The position numbers were made by a program, and so were the translations under genes. The notes under the pieces are model-generated. The model made no database searches. It had not been told where the DNA came from and saw only the letters and a program-made list of their open reading frames with translations. 54,907 nucleotides of DNA from Paraplanobispora siamensis (GTDB lineage: Bacteria > Actinomycetota > Actinomycetes > Streptosporangiales > Streptosporangiaceae). The stretch is from positions 1 through 54,907 of the forward strand of contig NZ_BOOJ01000079.1 in assembly GCF_016863175.1 (NCBI RefSeq), written 5' to 3'. This document shows, piece by piece, positions 39,949 to 47,777 of the stretch. The stretch's first letter is position 1, and every line of letters starts with the position of its first letter.

Positions 39949-42054
39949 TCAGGCCGGTAGATCGGCGGGTCCCTGCCGGAGGGCGGCCAGGCAGGCGCCC
40001 AGCCGCTCCCGGCTCTCCTCGTCGCCGGTCGCGGCCAGCACGGTTTCGTAGTCCGCGGCGGCTTCGGCGTAGCGGCCGCAATCCTGGTGGACGACGGCGC
40101 GGTTGAACCGGATCTCGGGCGCGTCGCTCAGTTCGGCCGCCCGATCCAGGTCCCGCAGGGCTCCGGCCAGGTCGCCGCTCCGGTAGGCGAGGACGCCTCG
40201 CAACGCCCAGGCCTCGGCGAGGCGCCCGTCGTGGCGGAGCGCGGCCGACAGGGCCCGGAGCGCCTCCCCGACCTCGCCCCGCTCGGCGAGCAGCTGTCCC
40301 TTCAGGCACAGCAGGTGGACATTGGCCGGGGCGAGGTCGAGCCCCGCCGTGACGTCCTGCCAGGCGGCGTCGGTCTCGCCCAGCTCGTACAGGAGCCCGG
40401 CCCGGTTCACCCGGGCGTCCACGTGAGCGGGATCCAGCTCGATGGTGTAGCCGAAGTCCGCCAGCGCCCCCCGTACGTCGCCGAGTTCGAGCCGGGCGTC
40501 ACCGAGGTTGTAGTACGCCTCGGGGAAGGGCGGCGACAGGCGCAGCGCGCGCTCGTAGGCGGCGATCGCCTCCTCCTCGCGGTGCAGCCGGCGCAGGATG
40601 TTGCCGACGTTGAAGTGGTGCTCGGGGAAGTCGGGATCGAGGGCGACGACCGCGGTGTAGTCGTCGAGGGACTCCTCCAGCCTGCCCATCGCGCCCAGGA
40701 CCTGGGCCCGGTTGTAACGCAGCACGGCACGGTGCAGGACGTGCTCGTGCGGGGCGAGTTCCCGGTTCAGCCGGGCGATGCCGTCCTCCAGGAGCCGCAG
40801 CGCCTCCTCCGCGCGCTTCTGCCGTACCTCCACCAGCGCGAGCCCGTTGTGCCCGAAGACCGAGTGGAAGGCGCGTTTCTTGGGGTCGGGCAGCAGGGAC
40901 CCGATGGCGATGGACATGTTCATCCAGGCCCGTGCCCGCTGGTAGTCCCGGCGCGGTTCGGGGTAGTGGCGGGCGTACAGCATCGCGGTGCCGTAGGCCA
41001 GCTCCATCTGGATGCCGGGGTCGTCGGTGGCGGCGCGCGCCTCGTCGTAGACGGCCAGCGCCTCGTCGGCCCGCCCGAGGGAGGCCAGGACGGTGCTCGT
41101 CGCGTTGGTGAAGTGCCACCAGAGCTCCTCCTGGGAGGAGCGGTCCACGATCGCCCTGCCCCGCAGCCCGAGGTCGGCCGCCGCCTGGTAGAGACCGATG
41201 CCCTGGCAGTGGTCCATCGCCGTCCGGAGGGCGGCGAGGCCGGCGCCGGAGGGGTCGCCGCCGCGCTCGGCGTGGTAGGGGATCGCGCCCAGCAACAGGG
41301 AGAACTGTCCCCGCCCGGCCAGCGCCGCCGCCCGCTCGTCGTGCAGTCGCGCGCGTTCCCCGGGAGCGAGCCGCTCGTAGGCTTCCAGCAGCCGGGGGTC
41401 GTCGCCGGTCCCGTCGCTGTCCACGTAGGCGCGCGCGTCCGGCGCGGGCCCGTCCGGGACCTGGGCCGCCGGGGCGTCCACCCGCTCGGCGCAGGTCTCC
41501 AGGACCCGGGCCAGGGAGATCGAGAGCTCGCCCGGAGGGTCGGCGATCGGGGCCGTCCCGGTGCACGCCACGACGGTCAGCCCGCCGAGGTCCCGACGGC
41601 GGAGCAGGACGGCGGCGAACTCCTGGTCGGTCGGATCGGCTTCGTGCAGGTTCTCCACGACGAGCGTCCACTGTCCGCCGCCGAGCGCCCGCAGGTAGTC
41701 GCGGAGGAACTCGGCCAGCCCGTTGGCGATGTTCAGCGTGTGCAGCCGGGAGTAGAAACGGGTCCGCTCCCCCTTGCCCGCGGCCCATTCGAGCGTCGTC
41801 CAGGCGGGGGGAACGAGGTGGGCGAGCTCCGGGGTGCTGGTCAGGATCTCGATGTTGTGCTGGGGCCCCAGCTCCGGGCGGAGCTTCAGGGCGTCCTCCG
41901 TGATCAGCCGCATCAGCGTGCCCGCGGCGGTGTACGGCCCGCGCAACCGCCGGTGGGCGTCGAGCACGGCCAGGACCGGCGGCAGGTCGAGCCGGTCCCT
42001 CAGGAGGTCGCGGTCACGGCGCCGGGCGGCCCGGATCCAGCGGTGGTTACCCAT
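39949..42054 (-). CDS. Degenerate ATPase/TPR protein of the peptide system
   Basis: A 701-residue protein. The N-terminal part (about 1-210) follows the LAL/AAA ATPase plan but with broken motifs: GPYTAAGTLMRLIT in place of Walker A (no Lys) and WTLVVENLHEADPTD in place of the DDLHWAD Walker B. The remainder is a long array of TPR repeats (about 330-690), several near canonical (YNRAQVLGAMGRLEESLDDY, YYNLGDARLELGDVRGALAD). It probably acts as a scaffold or peptide-binding receptor rather than an ATPase. ATG 42,054 lies 11 nt after the protease gene stop, so the two are cotranscribed. Confidence 0.82.
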   Translation of the reverse strand: MGNHRWIRAARRRDRDLLRDRLDLPPVLAVLDAHRRLRGPYTAAGTLMRLITEDALKLRPELGPQHNIEILTSTPELAHLVPPAWTTLEWAAGKGERTRFYSRLHTLNIANGLAEFLRDYLRALGGGQWTLVVENLHEADPTDQEFAAVLLRRRDLGGLTVVACTGTAPIADPPGELSISLARVLETCAERVDAPAAQVPDGPAPDARAYVDSDGTGDDPRLLEAYERLAPGERARLHDERAAALAGRGQFSLLLGAIPYHAERGGDPSGAGLAALRTAMDHCQGIGLYQAAADLGLRGRAIVDRSSQEELWWHFTNATSTVLASLGRADEALAVYDEARAATDDPGIQMELAYGTAMLYARHYPEPRRDYQRARAWMNMSIAIGSLLPDPKKRAFHSVFGHNGLALVEVRQKRAEEALRLLEDGIARLNRELAPHEHVLHRAVLRYNRAQVLGAMGRLEESLDDYTAVVALDPDFPEHHFNVGNILRRLHREEEAIAAYERALRLSPPFPEAYYNLGDARLELGDVRGALADFGYTIELDPAHVDARVNRAGLLYELGETDAAWQDVTAGLDLAPANVHLLCLKGQLLAERGEVGEALRALSAALRHDGRLAEAWALRGVLAYRSGDLAGALRDLDRAAELSDAPEIRFNRAVVHQDCGRYAEAAADYETVLAATGDEESRERLGACLAALRQGPADLPA

Positions 42055-42065
42055 GGTGCGTCCCT

Positions 42066-43307
42066 TCAGGTGATGACGTGGTCGAACCGCCGCTCCCGGT
42101 CGCGGTATCGGTCCCGGGCCGCCAACCAGGCGAGAACGGCGAGTTGCAGCAGAACGAATCCGCAGAAGACGGCGGAGTCCAGCACCTGCGGCCAGGCGGC
42201 CCCGTCCTGCGTGAACCGGCTGAGCACCCCGGTGGCCATCCGGTAGAGGATCGGGACGACCGCGAGGAGGAACGCGGCGAGACTCACCGCGTAGCCGATG
42301 ACGATCAGCCAGGAGTACCAACGCGCCACCCGCCGGTCGACGGGGTGCCAGTCCGACTCGTCGATCAGCCGCCCGGAGCGGCCGAGCAGCCGGTTCAGGC
42401 GGTTGCGCAGCAGGCGGGCGGCCGTGGTGTGAAGGTCGACGCAGCCGAGGGCGGTGGAGATGAGGACGTAGAGATCGGTGCGGAGATAGAAGGAGAACTG
42501 CCAGACGATCCGGAGCAGGACGGCGAAGGCGAAGGCGAGGCAGAACCGGCCCGCGAAGGAGAGCGCGCCGCCGGGCCCACGGCTGAGGTCGGCCGCGATC
42601 GTGAGCACGGCCATGACGACCACGTCCGCCAGCATGCCGGCCATGATCGGCAGATACCTCTTGCGCCGGTCCACGGCGACCAGGCCGTCCAGCGACGTCT
42701 CCAGCACGATGAAGTAGAACCGGCGCCCCACCCGCAGGCGGGACCGCAGGCCCAGCCGCCGGCCGGCGAGGGCGTGGAAGCCCTCGTGCAGGAGCAGCTG
42801 GGGGATGGCCACCACGAACAGGGTCGCCTGGATGACGGTGTAGTAGTCGGTGAAGAAGACGTTGTGGTAGTCCGGCACGAGGTCGGGCCGTCGCGCCATC
42901 GCGATCAGGGCCCATCCGACGAGAGTCGCGTAGCAGACCCAGGCGGGCAGGGAGAAGACCGCCGAGCCGAGCCGCCGCCAGCGGACGGGGGCGCCGGCCG
43001 CACGCGCCTCGTCGGGCGAGCGGATGAAGCCGAGCTCGTCCAGGGCCGCGATCAGGTCGTCGATGTCGACGCTCTCGTGGTACGTCCCGGCGTACCAGAC
43101 GGCCGCCTCGCGCGGCGGGACACCCTGCTCCAGCCTGCGCACCAGCTCGGCGCCGTCGGGCGGGAAGATGCCGTAGGAGTCCGTGTCCCGCCTGCCCACC
43201 GTCACCTCCTCGCCGTCCGCCAGATAGACCAGCGGGTGCAGCGGGAGCGGCCGGTCCGGGTCGTGGCGGGTCTCCGGGCCGTCGTTCACGGCCTCCGTGT
43301 CGGTCAA
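42066..43307 (-). CDS. PqqD-like domain fused to M50-type membrane metalloprotease
   Basis: A 413-residue protein. Residues about 25-98 resemble a PqqD/RRE domain (HPLVYLADGEEVTVGRRDTD, ELVRRLEQGVPPREAAVWYA, DIDDLIAALDELGFI), which binds leader peptides of ribosomal peptides. A membrane part then carries PQLLLHEGFHALAGRRLG with the zinc motif HEGFH at 174-178, and YLPIMAGMLADVVVMAVL, the usual third-ligand region of site-2-protease (M50) enzymes. Further membrane helices follow. TTG 43,307 is chosen for GGGAGG 8 nt upstream; the long in-frame extension upstream has no support. It lies after the small peptide gene and a hairpin, and probably cleaves or exports that peptide. Confidence 0.83.
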   Translation of the reverse strand: MTDTEAVNDGPETRHDPDRPLPLHPLVYLADGEEVTVGRRDTDSYGIFPPDGAELVRRLEQGVPPREAAVWYAGTYHESVDIDDLIAALDELGFIRSPDEARAAGAPVRWRRLGSAVFSLPAWVCYATLVGWALIAMARRPDLVPDYHNVFFTDYYTVIQATLFVVAIPQLLLHEGFHALAGRRLGLRSRLRVGRRFYFIVLETSLDGLVAVDRRKRYLPIMAGMLADVVVMAVLTIAADLSRGPGGALSFAGRFCLAFAFAVLLRIVWQFSFYLRTDLYVLISTALGCVDLHTTAARLLRNRLNRLLGRSGRLIDESDWHPVDRRVARWYSWLIVIGYAVSLAAFLLAVVPILYRMATGVLSRFTQDGAAWPQVLDSAVFCGFVLLQLAVLAWLAARDRYRDRERRFDHVIT

Positions 43308-43365
43308 GGAACAGCCCTCCCGCGGCGTGGTCGTGTGGATGGGGAGCGTGCGGACGGAGATGGAG

Positions 43366-43415
43366 CCGGCGGATGCGCCGGGCGCGGGCGTGTCCCGCCC
43401 CGGCGCATCCACCGG
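43366..43415 (-). terminator. Strong hairpin between peptide gene and protease gene (attenuator)
   Basis: As RNA this folds into a stem of about 22 bp. The main arms are GGATGCGCCGGG and CCCGGCGCATCC, extended by GCGGG/CCCGC inside (one bulged G) and CCGG/CCGG outside through a U-G pair, with a 5-nt loop. It begins 9 nt after the peptide stop. No U-tract follows, so it may be a partial terminator, or an RNA-stability element that keeps peptide expression far above that of the enzymes. Confidence 0.85.
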
Positions 43416-43423
43416 CGGCCGGG

Positions 43424-43504
43424 TCAGCTCGGCTTCTTGTAGATGGAGCACGCCGCGGCGGTCAGACGGACCGGGCCGGCCTTACGGATCTTGATCTTCT
43501 TCAT
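43424..43504 (-). CDS. 26-residue basic peptide, candidate ribosomal-peptide precursor
   Basis: A 26-codon gene starting MKKIKIRKAGPVRLT and ending KKPS, with one cysteine (Cys19), Ser20 and Tyr22, and a net charge of about +8. The ribosome-binding site is near perfect: GGAAGGAGG, 6 nt before the ATG, the best in this part of the window. The gene is followed by a strong hairpin and then by a PqqD-like/M50 protease gene. Peptide, hairpin and processing enzyme in this order are typical of ribosomally made, processed peptides. I do not recognise the peptide family. Modification, cleavage site and role (pheromone, antimicrobial) are unknown. Confidence 0.72.
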   Translation of the reverse strand: MKKIKIRKAGPVRLTAAACSIYKKPS

Positions 43505-43803
43505 CTCGCACCTCCTTCCAGTCGTACGGGGCATTCGTTCACGGTGACGGCCGGTGCTGGAGCGGCGCTGGAGCGGGGCCGGCGCCGTACTGGACGCCGA
43601 CCGGGAACGTCCGGACGGGGCGTTCAGCCGAATGACGATGCGGCGCCGCATGAGCCAGATGGGCCGGGCGGCGCGTCGACGGGGAGGTGGAGATGGCCAC
43701 TATCGGCCATGGGACGTCCTGGTGTTTGACATTAATTTCTTACATCATGTCAAAGTCATGATTACTAGAGTTTCTATATTTATGCGGCTCTTCCAGGAGA
43801 GAT
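43505..43803. promoter_or_regulatory. AT-rich divergent promoter region between peptide gene and SARP gene
   Basis: A 299-bp gene-free region. The right 80 bp (about 43,722-43,800) is strikingly AT-rich compared with its surroundings. It holds a perfect 8-bp inverted repeat TTTGACAT (43,725-43,732) and ATGTCAAA (43,747-43,754) spaced by 14 bp. The same sequences contain TTGACA on each strand, so they may double as -35 elements. TATATT lies at 43,775-43,780. A binding site for the divergent SARP, or for a repressor, is likely. Confidence 0.6.
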
Positions 43804-46062
43804 ATGGCGGAGATGCGGTTTCACCTGCTGGGACCGTTGCGGATATGGCGCGGAGAAACCGAAATAAAACTCGGTTCGGAAAAGCAGCGCGCCGTACTCG
43901 GGATGTTGCTCCTCAAAGCGGGCACGCCCGTCCGGCGCCAGGAGATCATCGACGCGGTCTGGGGCGGTGACGAGCCGGACTCCGTGATCAATCTGGTCCA
44001 GACGTACGTCGGGCGGCTGCGGCGCGGCATCGACCCGGACCACGTCGCCCGCTCCGGCTCCTCCTGGCTGGCCGGGCTGGGATCCGCATACGAGGTCCGG
44101 CTCGACCGGTGCGAGGTGGACCTGATCCGCTTCCGGGCGACGACGGCCGAGGCCCGGCGGGCGATGTCCGCCGGGGAGACCCTTGAGCTGCTGCTGCGGG
44201 CGCTGCGGTTGTGGCAGGGGCCGTGCCTGTCCGACCTCGACCATCTCCTGAAGGGGCATCCGTGGGTCCGCGCGGTCGACCACGAGCGCATCGGCAGCCT
44301 GCTGGAGGCCACGAAGATCGCACTCCAGCTCGGGCGGGCGGATGAGGTCACACCGCATCTGTACGCCGTCGCCGCGGCCGAACCGCTGAACGAGGTCGTG
44401 CGCTCCTGGCTCGTGCTCGCCCTGGCCGCGTCCGGATCCCAGGTCGAGGCGCTGGCCGAGTACGATTCGATACGCGGCAGGCTGCTGGACGAGCTCGGCA
44501 TCGACCCCGGTCCGCAGCTCCGCGCGGCGCATCTGCAGGTCCTGAGACAGGAGACGGCGCCCGCGCCCCTCTACGAGCCGCCGCCTCCCGCGGAGACCGC
44601 CCCGTGGCCTTCTCTCCTGCCGGCCGGCATCGCCGACTTCACCGGGCGCGGGGAACTGGTCGACCGTCTGTGCGGCACGCTGGCCGGTCACGGGCCGGGG
44701 CCCGTCCCGGTGGCGCTCATCACCGGGCAGGGCGGTGCCGGCAAGACGACCCTGGCCGTCCACGTGGCACACCGGCTGAGCGACGACTTCCCGGACGGCC
44801 GGCTCTACGCCGACCTGCTCGGCACCGGAACGCGGCCGGCCGACCCCGGATGGGTGCTCACCCGCTTCCTGCGCGCCCTCGGCGTCCCCCCTCCGGCGAT
44901 CCCGCAGGATCCGCAGGAGCAGGTGGATCTGTATCGCACCCGGCTCACCGGGCGCAGAGTGCTGGTGGTGCTCGACGACGCCGGCGGCCGGTCACAGGTG
45001 GAACCGCTGCTGCCGGGCTCGCCGACCTGCGCGGTCATCGTGACCAGCCGATCGCGGCTGTCCGGCTTCGCGAGGACCTGCTCCGTCGACGTCGGCCTGA
45101 TGGAGCCCGGGGAGGCGCGGAGCCTGCTGGCGGCGATCCTCGGCCCCGGGCGCCTCGAAGCGGAACCCGAAGCCGCCGCCGAACTCGTCCGGCTGTGCGA
45201 CCGGCTGCCGCTGGCGCTGCGCGTCGCCGCGGCCCGGATCGTCTCCCGCCCGCACTGGACACTCGGCCGTTTCGCCGAACGGCTCGGCTCCGGCGGCCTG
45301 GACGAGCTCGTCCTCGACGACCTGGACGTGCGGGCCGGTGTGGCTGCCGGGTATCGGCGGATCGACGGGGCGGCGCAGCGGGCCTTCCGCCTGCTCGGGC
45401 TGCTGGAGGTTCCGTCGTTCGCGGCGTGGACGGCCGCCGCGGCACTGGAGACGGCCGTGGAATCGGCGGAGGAACTCCTCGACGTCCTCGCCGACGCGCG
45501 TCTTCTGGAGGCCGCGGGCCCGGACGCGACGGGTCACAACCGCTACCGGTTCCACCGGCTCGTACGGCTGCACGCCCGCGAGCGCGCCGTCGCGGAGGAG
45601 CACGCCGCCACCGTCGGCGCCGTGCTCACCAGGACCCTCGCCGCGCTGCTCGCCCTGGCGGAGGAGGCCGGCGACCGTCTGCCGTCCTACGGGGACGGGC
45701 CGGTCCGCGGCAGGGCGCCACGCTGGCCGCCTCCGGCGCGGGTCCGCGAGAGACTTCTCGCCGACCCCCTGTCCTGGTTCGAGAGCGAGCGGGCCGGTCT
45801 GGTCGCCGCGGTGCTGCAGGCGTCCGCCGCCGGTCTCGACGAGCTGGCCTGGGAACTGGCCCGCTCGATCAGGGCCTTCGCCATGCTGCGAGAGGACTGG
45901 AGCGTCCTGGAACAGACCCACCGGGCCGCCCTGGCGGCCTGCCGCCACGCGGCCAACAGCGCGGGAGAGGCCGCCATGCTGCACGGGCTGGCCAGATTGG
46001 ACCGCCACCGGTCGGTCCGCGGACGTCCGGCCGGCATCGGCCGTACCGACTCTCAGCCTTAG
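43804..46062 (+). CDS. SARP-family regulator (BTAD + NB-ARC), truncated at the TPR region
   Basis: A 752-residue protein. An OmpR-like winged helix (MRFHLLGPLRIWRGETEIKL, AVLGMLLLKAGTPVRRQEII) and a BTAD domain (about 95-250) are followed by an NB-ARC ATPase with VALITGQGGAGKTTLAVHVA (Walker A), RVLVVLDDAGGRSQVEPLLP (Walker B) and CDRLPLALRVAAARI (GxP region). Full AfsR-type proteins continue into a TPR array. Here the protein stops soon after what looks like a first TPR helix (ALAACRHAANSAGEAAMLHG), then an Arg-rich end. It may be naturally short or 3'-eroded. AGGAGA precedes ATG 43,804. It is divergent from the peptide operon and is its probable activator. Confidence 0.88.
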   Translation: MAEMRFHLLGPLRIWRGETEIKLGSEKQRAVLGMLLLKAGTPVRRQEIIDAVWGGDEPDSVINLVQTYVGRLRRGIDPDHVARSGSSWLAGLGSAYEVRLDRCEVDLIRFRATTAEARRAMSAGETLELLLRALRLWQGPCLSDLDHLLKGHPWVRAVDHERIGSLLEATKIALQLGRADEVTPHLYAVAAAEPLNEVVRSWLVLALAASGSQVEALAEYDSIRGRLLDELGIDPGPQLRAAHLQVLRQETAPAPLYEPPPPAETAPWPSLLPAGIADFTGRGELVDRLCGTLAGHGPGPVPVALITGQGGAGKTTLAVHVAHRLSDDFPDGRLYADLLGTGTRPADPGWVLTRFLRALGVPPPAIPQDPQEQVDLYRTRLTGRRVLVVLDDAGGRSQVEPLLPGSPTCAVIVTSRSRLSGFARTCSVDVGLMEPGEARSLLAAILGPGRLEAEPEAAAELVRLCDRLPLALRVAAARIVSRPHWTLGRFAERLGSGGLDELVLDDLDVRAGVAAGYRRIDGAAQRAFRLLGLLEVPSFAAWTAAAALETAVESAEELLDVLADARLLEAAGPDATGHNRYRFHRLVRLHARERAVAEEHAATVGAVLTRTLAALLALAEEAGDRLPSYGDGPVRGRAPRWPPPARVRERLLADPLSWFESERAGLVAAVLQASAAGLDELAWELARSIRAFAMLREDWSVLEQTHRAALAACRHAANSAGEAAMLHGLARLDRHRSVRGRPAGIGRTDSQP

Positions 46063-46125
46063 GGCTCACCCGTCCGGCGGCGGAGGAGCGCCGGAGTGGG
46101 GCGATCACGACTTTTCCGGGATCGG

Positions 46126-47091
46126 CTACGCGGAGGCCTGGGTCGACCGGTAGTGCGAAGGGGAGACCCCGTACCGGTCCACGAACGCCTGGCGCAGGGT
46201 CTCCGCCGTGCCGAACCCGCAGCGGGCCGCCACTCCGGCCATGGGCAGGGAGGTGGACAGCAGCAGGTGGGCTGCGGCCTCGGTGCGGGCGCGCCGTACG
46301 AAGCGGCCCGGGGTCTGACCGAGGTGCTTGAGGAACAGCCGGGTCAGGTGCCGCTCGCTCACGCCCGCCCCGGCCGCCAGCGCGGCCGTGCCCAGGTCGC
46401 CGGACAGGTCGCCCGTGATGCGGTCGACGACCTGCTTGACCAGAGTGTTCTCCGACGGCCTCGTGGCGGTGAACATGCTCATCTGCGCCTGGTTGCCGGG
46501 CCGCTGCAGGTAGGTCACCAGCTGCCGGGCCACCCGCCGCGCCACGTCGGCGCCGTTGTCCTCCTCGATGAAGGCCAGGGTGAGGTCCAGGGCGCTGGTG
46601 ACGCCGGCCGCGGTCGAGGTGTTCCCGTCGCGGATGAAGATCGGGCTGGGGTCGACGACGACCTCCGGATGGCGGGCGGCGAGCCTGCGCGCCCACTGCC
46701 AGTGCGTGGTGGCGCGGCGCCCGTCGAGCAGGCCCGCGGCGGCCAGGATGCTCGCTCCCGTGCACACCGACGAGATGCGGCGGCTCTCGCGCGCCAGCCG
46801 GCGGACGTGCGCCACGATCACCGGGTTGCGCGCCGCGTCCTCGTGCCCGATCCCGCCCGCCACGACCAGCGTGTCGAGCGGGCCGGTGACCCGCTCCAGG
46901 GTCGTCTGGGCCTGCAGGGTCAGGCCGGTGCCGCAGGTGATGGGGTTGCCGCCCGGGGTGGCCAGGCGCACCTCGTAGGGGGGTGAGGCGCCCTGCCAGT
47001 TGGCGCTCTCCAGGGCGGAGGTCACGCAGGCGATGTCGAGCAGCTCCGCGGCGTCGTAGCCGACGACGGTGACGCGGCGGGGTTCTGCCAT
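46126..47091 (-). CDS. GlxA-family AraC-type regulator
   Basis: A 321-residue protein. The N-terminal DJ-1/PfpI-like domain (about 1-190) has ISSVCTGASILAAAGLLDGR around the nucleophile-like Cys, as in GlxA regulators. The C-terminal AraC domain has two helix-turn-helix units: LAAGAGVSERHLTRLFLKHL and GVAARCGFGTAETLRQAFVD, ending RYGVSPSHYR. It begins 99 bp from the divergent membrane protein gene at 47,191, which it may regulate. No direct link to the peptide system is seen. Confidence 0.92.
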   Translation of the reverse strand: MAEPRRVTVVGYDAAELLDIACVTSALESANWQGASPPYEVRLATPGGNPITCGTGLTLQAQTTLERVTGPLDTLVVAGGIGHEDAARNPVIVAHVRRLARESRRISSVCTGASILAAAGLLDGRRATTHWQWARRLAARHPEVVVDPSPIFIRDGNTSTAAGVTSALDLTLAFIEEDNGADVARRVARQLVTYLQRPGNQAQMSMFTATRPSENTLVKQVVDRITGDLSGDLGTAALAAGAGVSERHLTRLFLKHLGQTPGRFVRRARTEAAAHLLLSTSLPMAGVAARCGFGTAETLRQAFVDRYGVSPSHYRSTQASA

Positions 47092-47154
47092 GTCCCGAAC
47101 CCTACGTCAGAAAGACAGGGAACCCAAGTTTTCGGACCTGAGGGTCTTCCGGCC

Positions 47155-47180
47155 TCGCCGCCCCGCAAGCGGGGCGGCGA
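47155..47180. promoter_or_regulatory. Hairpin just upstream of the small membrane protein gene
   Basis: TCGCCGCCCCGC-AA-GCGGGGCGGCGA: exact 12-bp arms with a 2-nt centre, ending 10 nt before ATG 47,191. It would occlude the ribosome-binding site if transcribed, or serve as an operator in this divergent gap. Confidence 0.55.
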
Positions 47181-47190
47181 CAGTTGGGCC

Positions 47191-47718
47191 ATGACTCACA
47201 CAGCACCTCGGACGACGGCGCGGGAGGCGGCCATGACGACGGGAGAGGCGGCCGTGACGACGGGAGAGGCGGCCGTGACGGCGGGAGGGGCGGCCGTGAC
47301 GGCGCGGGAGACGGCTCCGGCGGCGACCGGCGGCCGGATGCGGTGGGGCCGGTTCGCCTGGCACTACGTCGAGATGGTCATCGCGATGTTCGTCGGCATG
47401 GCCGCGCTCGGATTCCTCCTGAGCGCCGTCGGGCTCGGCCTGTCCCACACGGAGGACCCCGAGTTCGCCTACCTGGTGATGGCGTTCAACATGTCCGTCG
47501 GCATGGCCGTCTGGATGCGCTATCGCGGCCACGGCTGGGCGAGCACGCTGGAGATGTGCGCGGCCATGTTCGTGCCCGTCGTGCCGCTCTTCCCGCTGCT
47601 GTGGCTGGGCGTCATCGACGGCAGCGGCCTGATGACCCTGGCGCACGTGGCGATGTTCCCGCTCATGCTGGCCGCCATGCTCCGGCGCCGCCACGAGTAC
47701 GCCGGGTGCGCGGCCTGA
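47191..47718 (+). CDS. Small membrane protein with repetitive N-terminus
   Basis: A 175-residue protein. Residues about 12-42 are an Ala/Thr/Gly repeat, four units of roughly 7 residues (TTGEAAV, TTGEAAV, TAGGAAV), encoded by 21-bp tandem repeats at 47,227-47,312. The remainder has four hydrophobic segments (YVEMVIAMFVGMAALGFLL, FAYLVMAFNMSVGMAVWM, LEMCAAMFVPVVPLFPLL, LAHVAMFPLMLAAML). Because the repeats also contain in-frame ATG and GTG codons, the true start may be further in, at or before MRWGRFAWHYVE. Function unknown. Confidence 0.7.
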   Translation: MTHTAPRTTAREAAMTTGEAAVTTGEAAVTAGGAAVTARETAPAATGGRMRWGRFAWHYVEMVIAMFVGMAALGFLLSAVGLGLSHTEDPEFAYLVMAFNMSVGMAVWMRYRGHGWASTLEMCAAMFVPVVPLFPLLWLGVIDGSGLMTLAHVAMFPLMLAAMLRRRHEYAGCAA

Positions 47719-47777
47719 GACCGGCGCTCCCGCCGGGATGTGGATCGAGAAGGCCCGGCCCCGGGTACAGACAGGGC

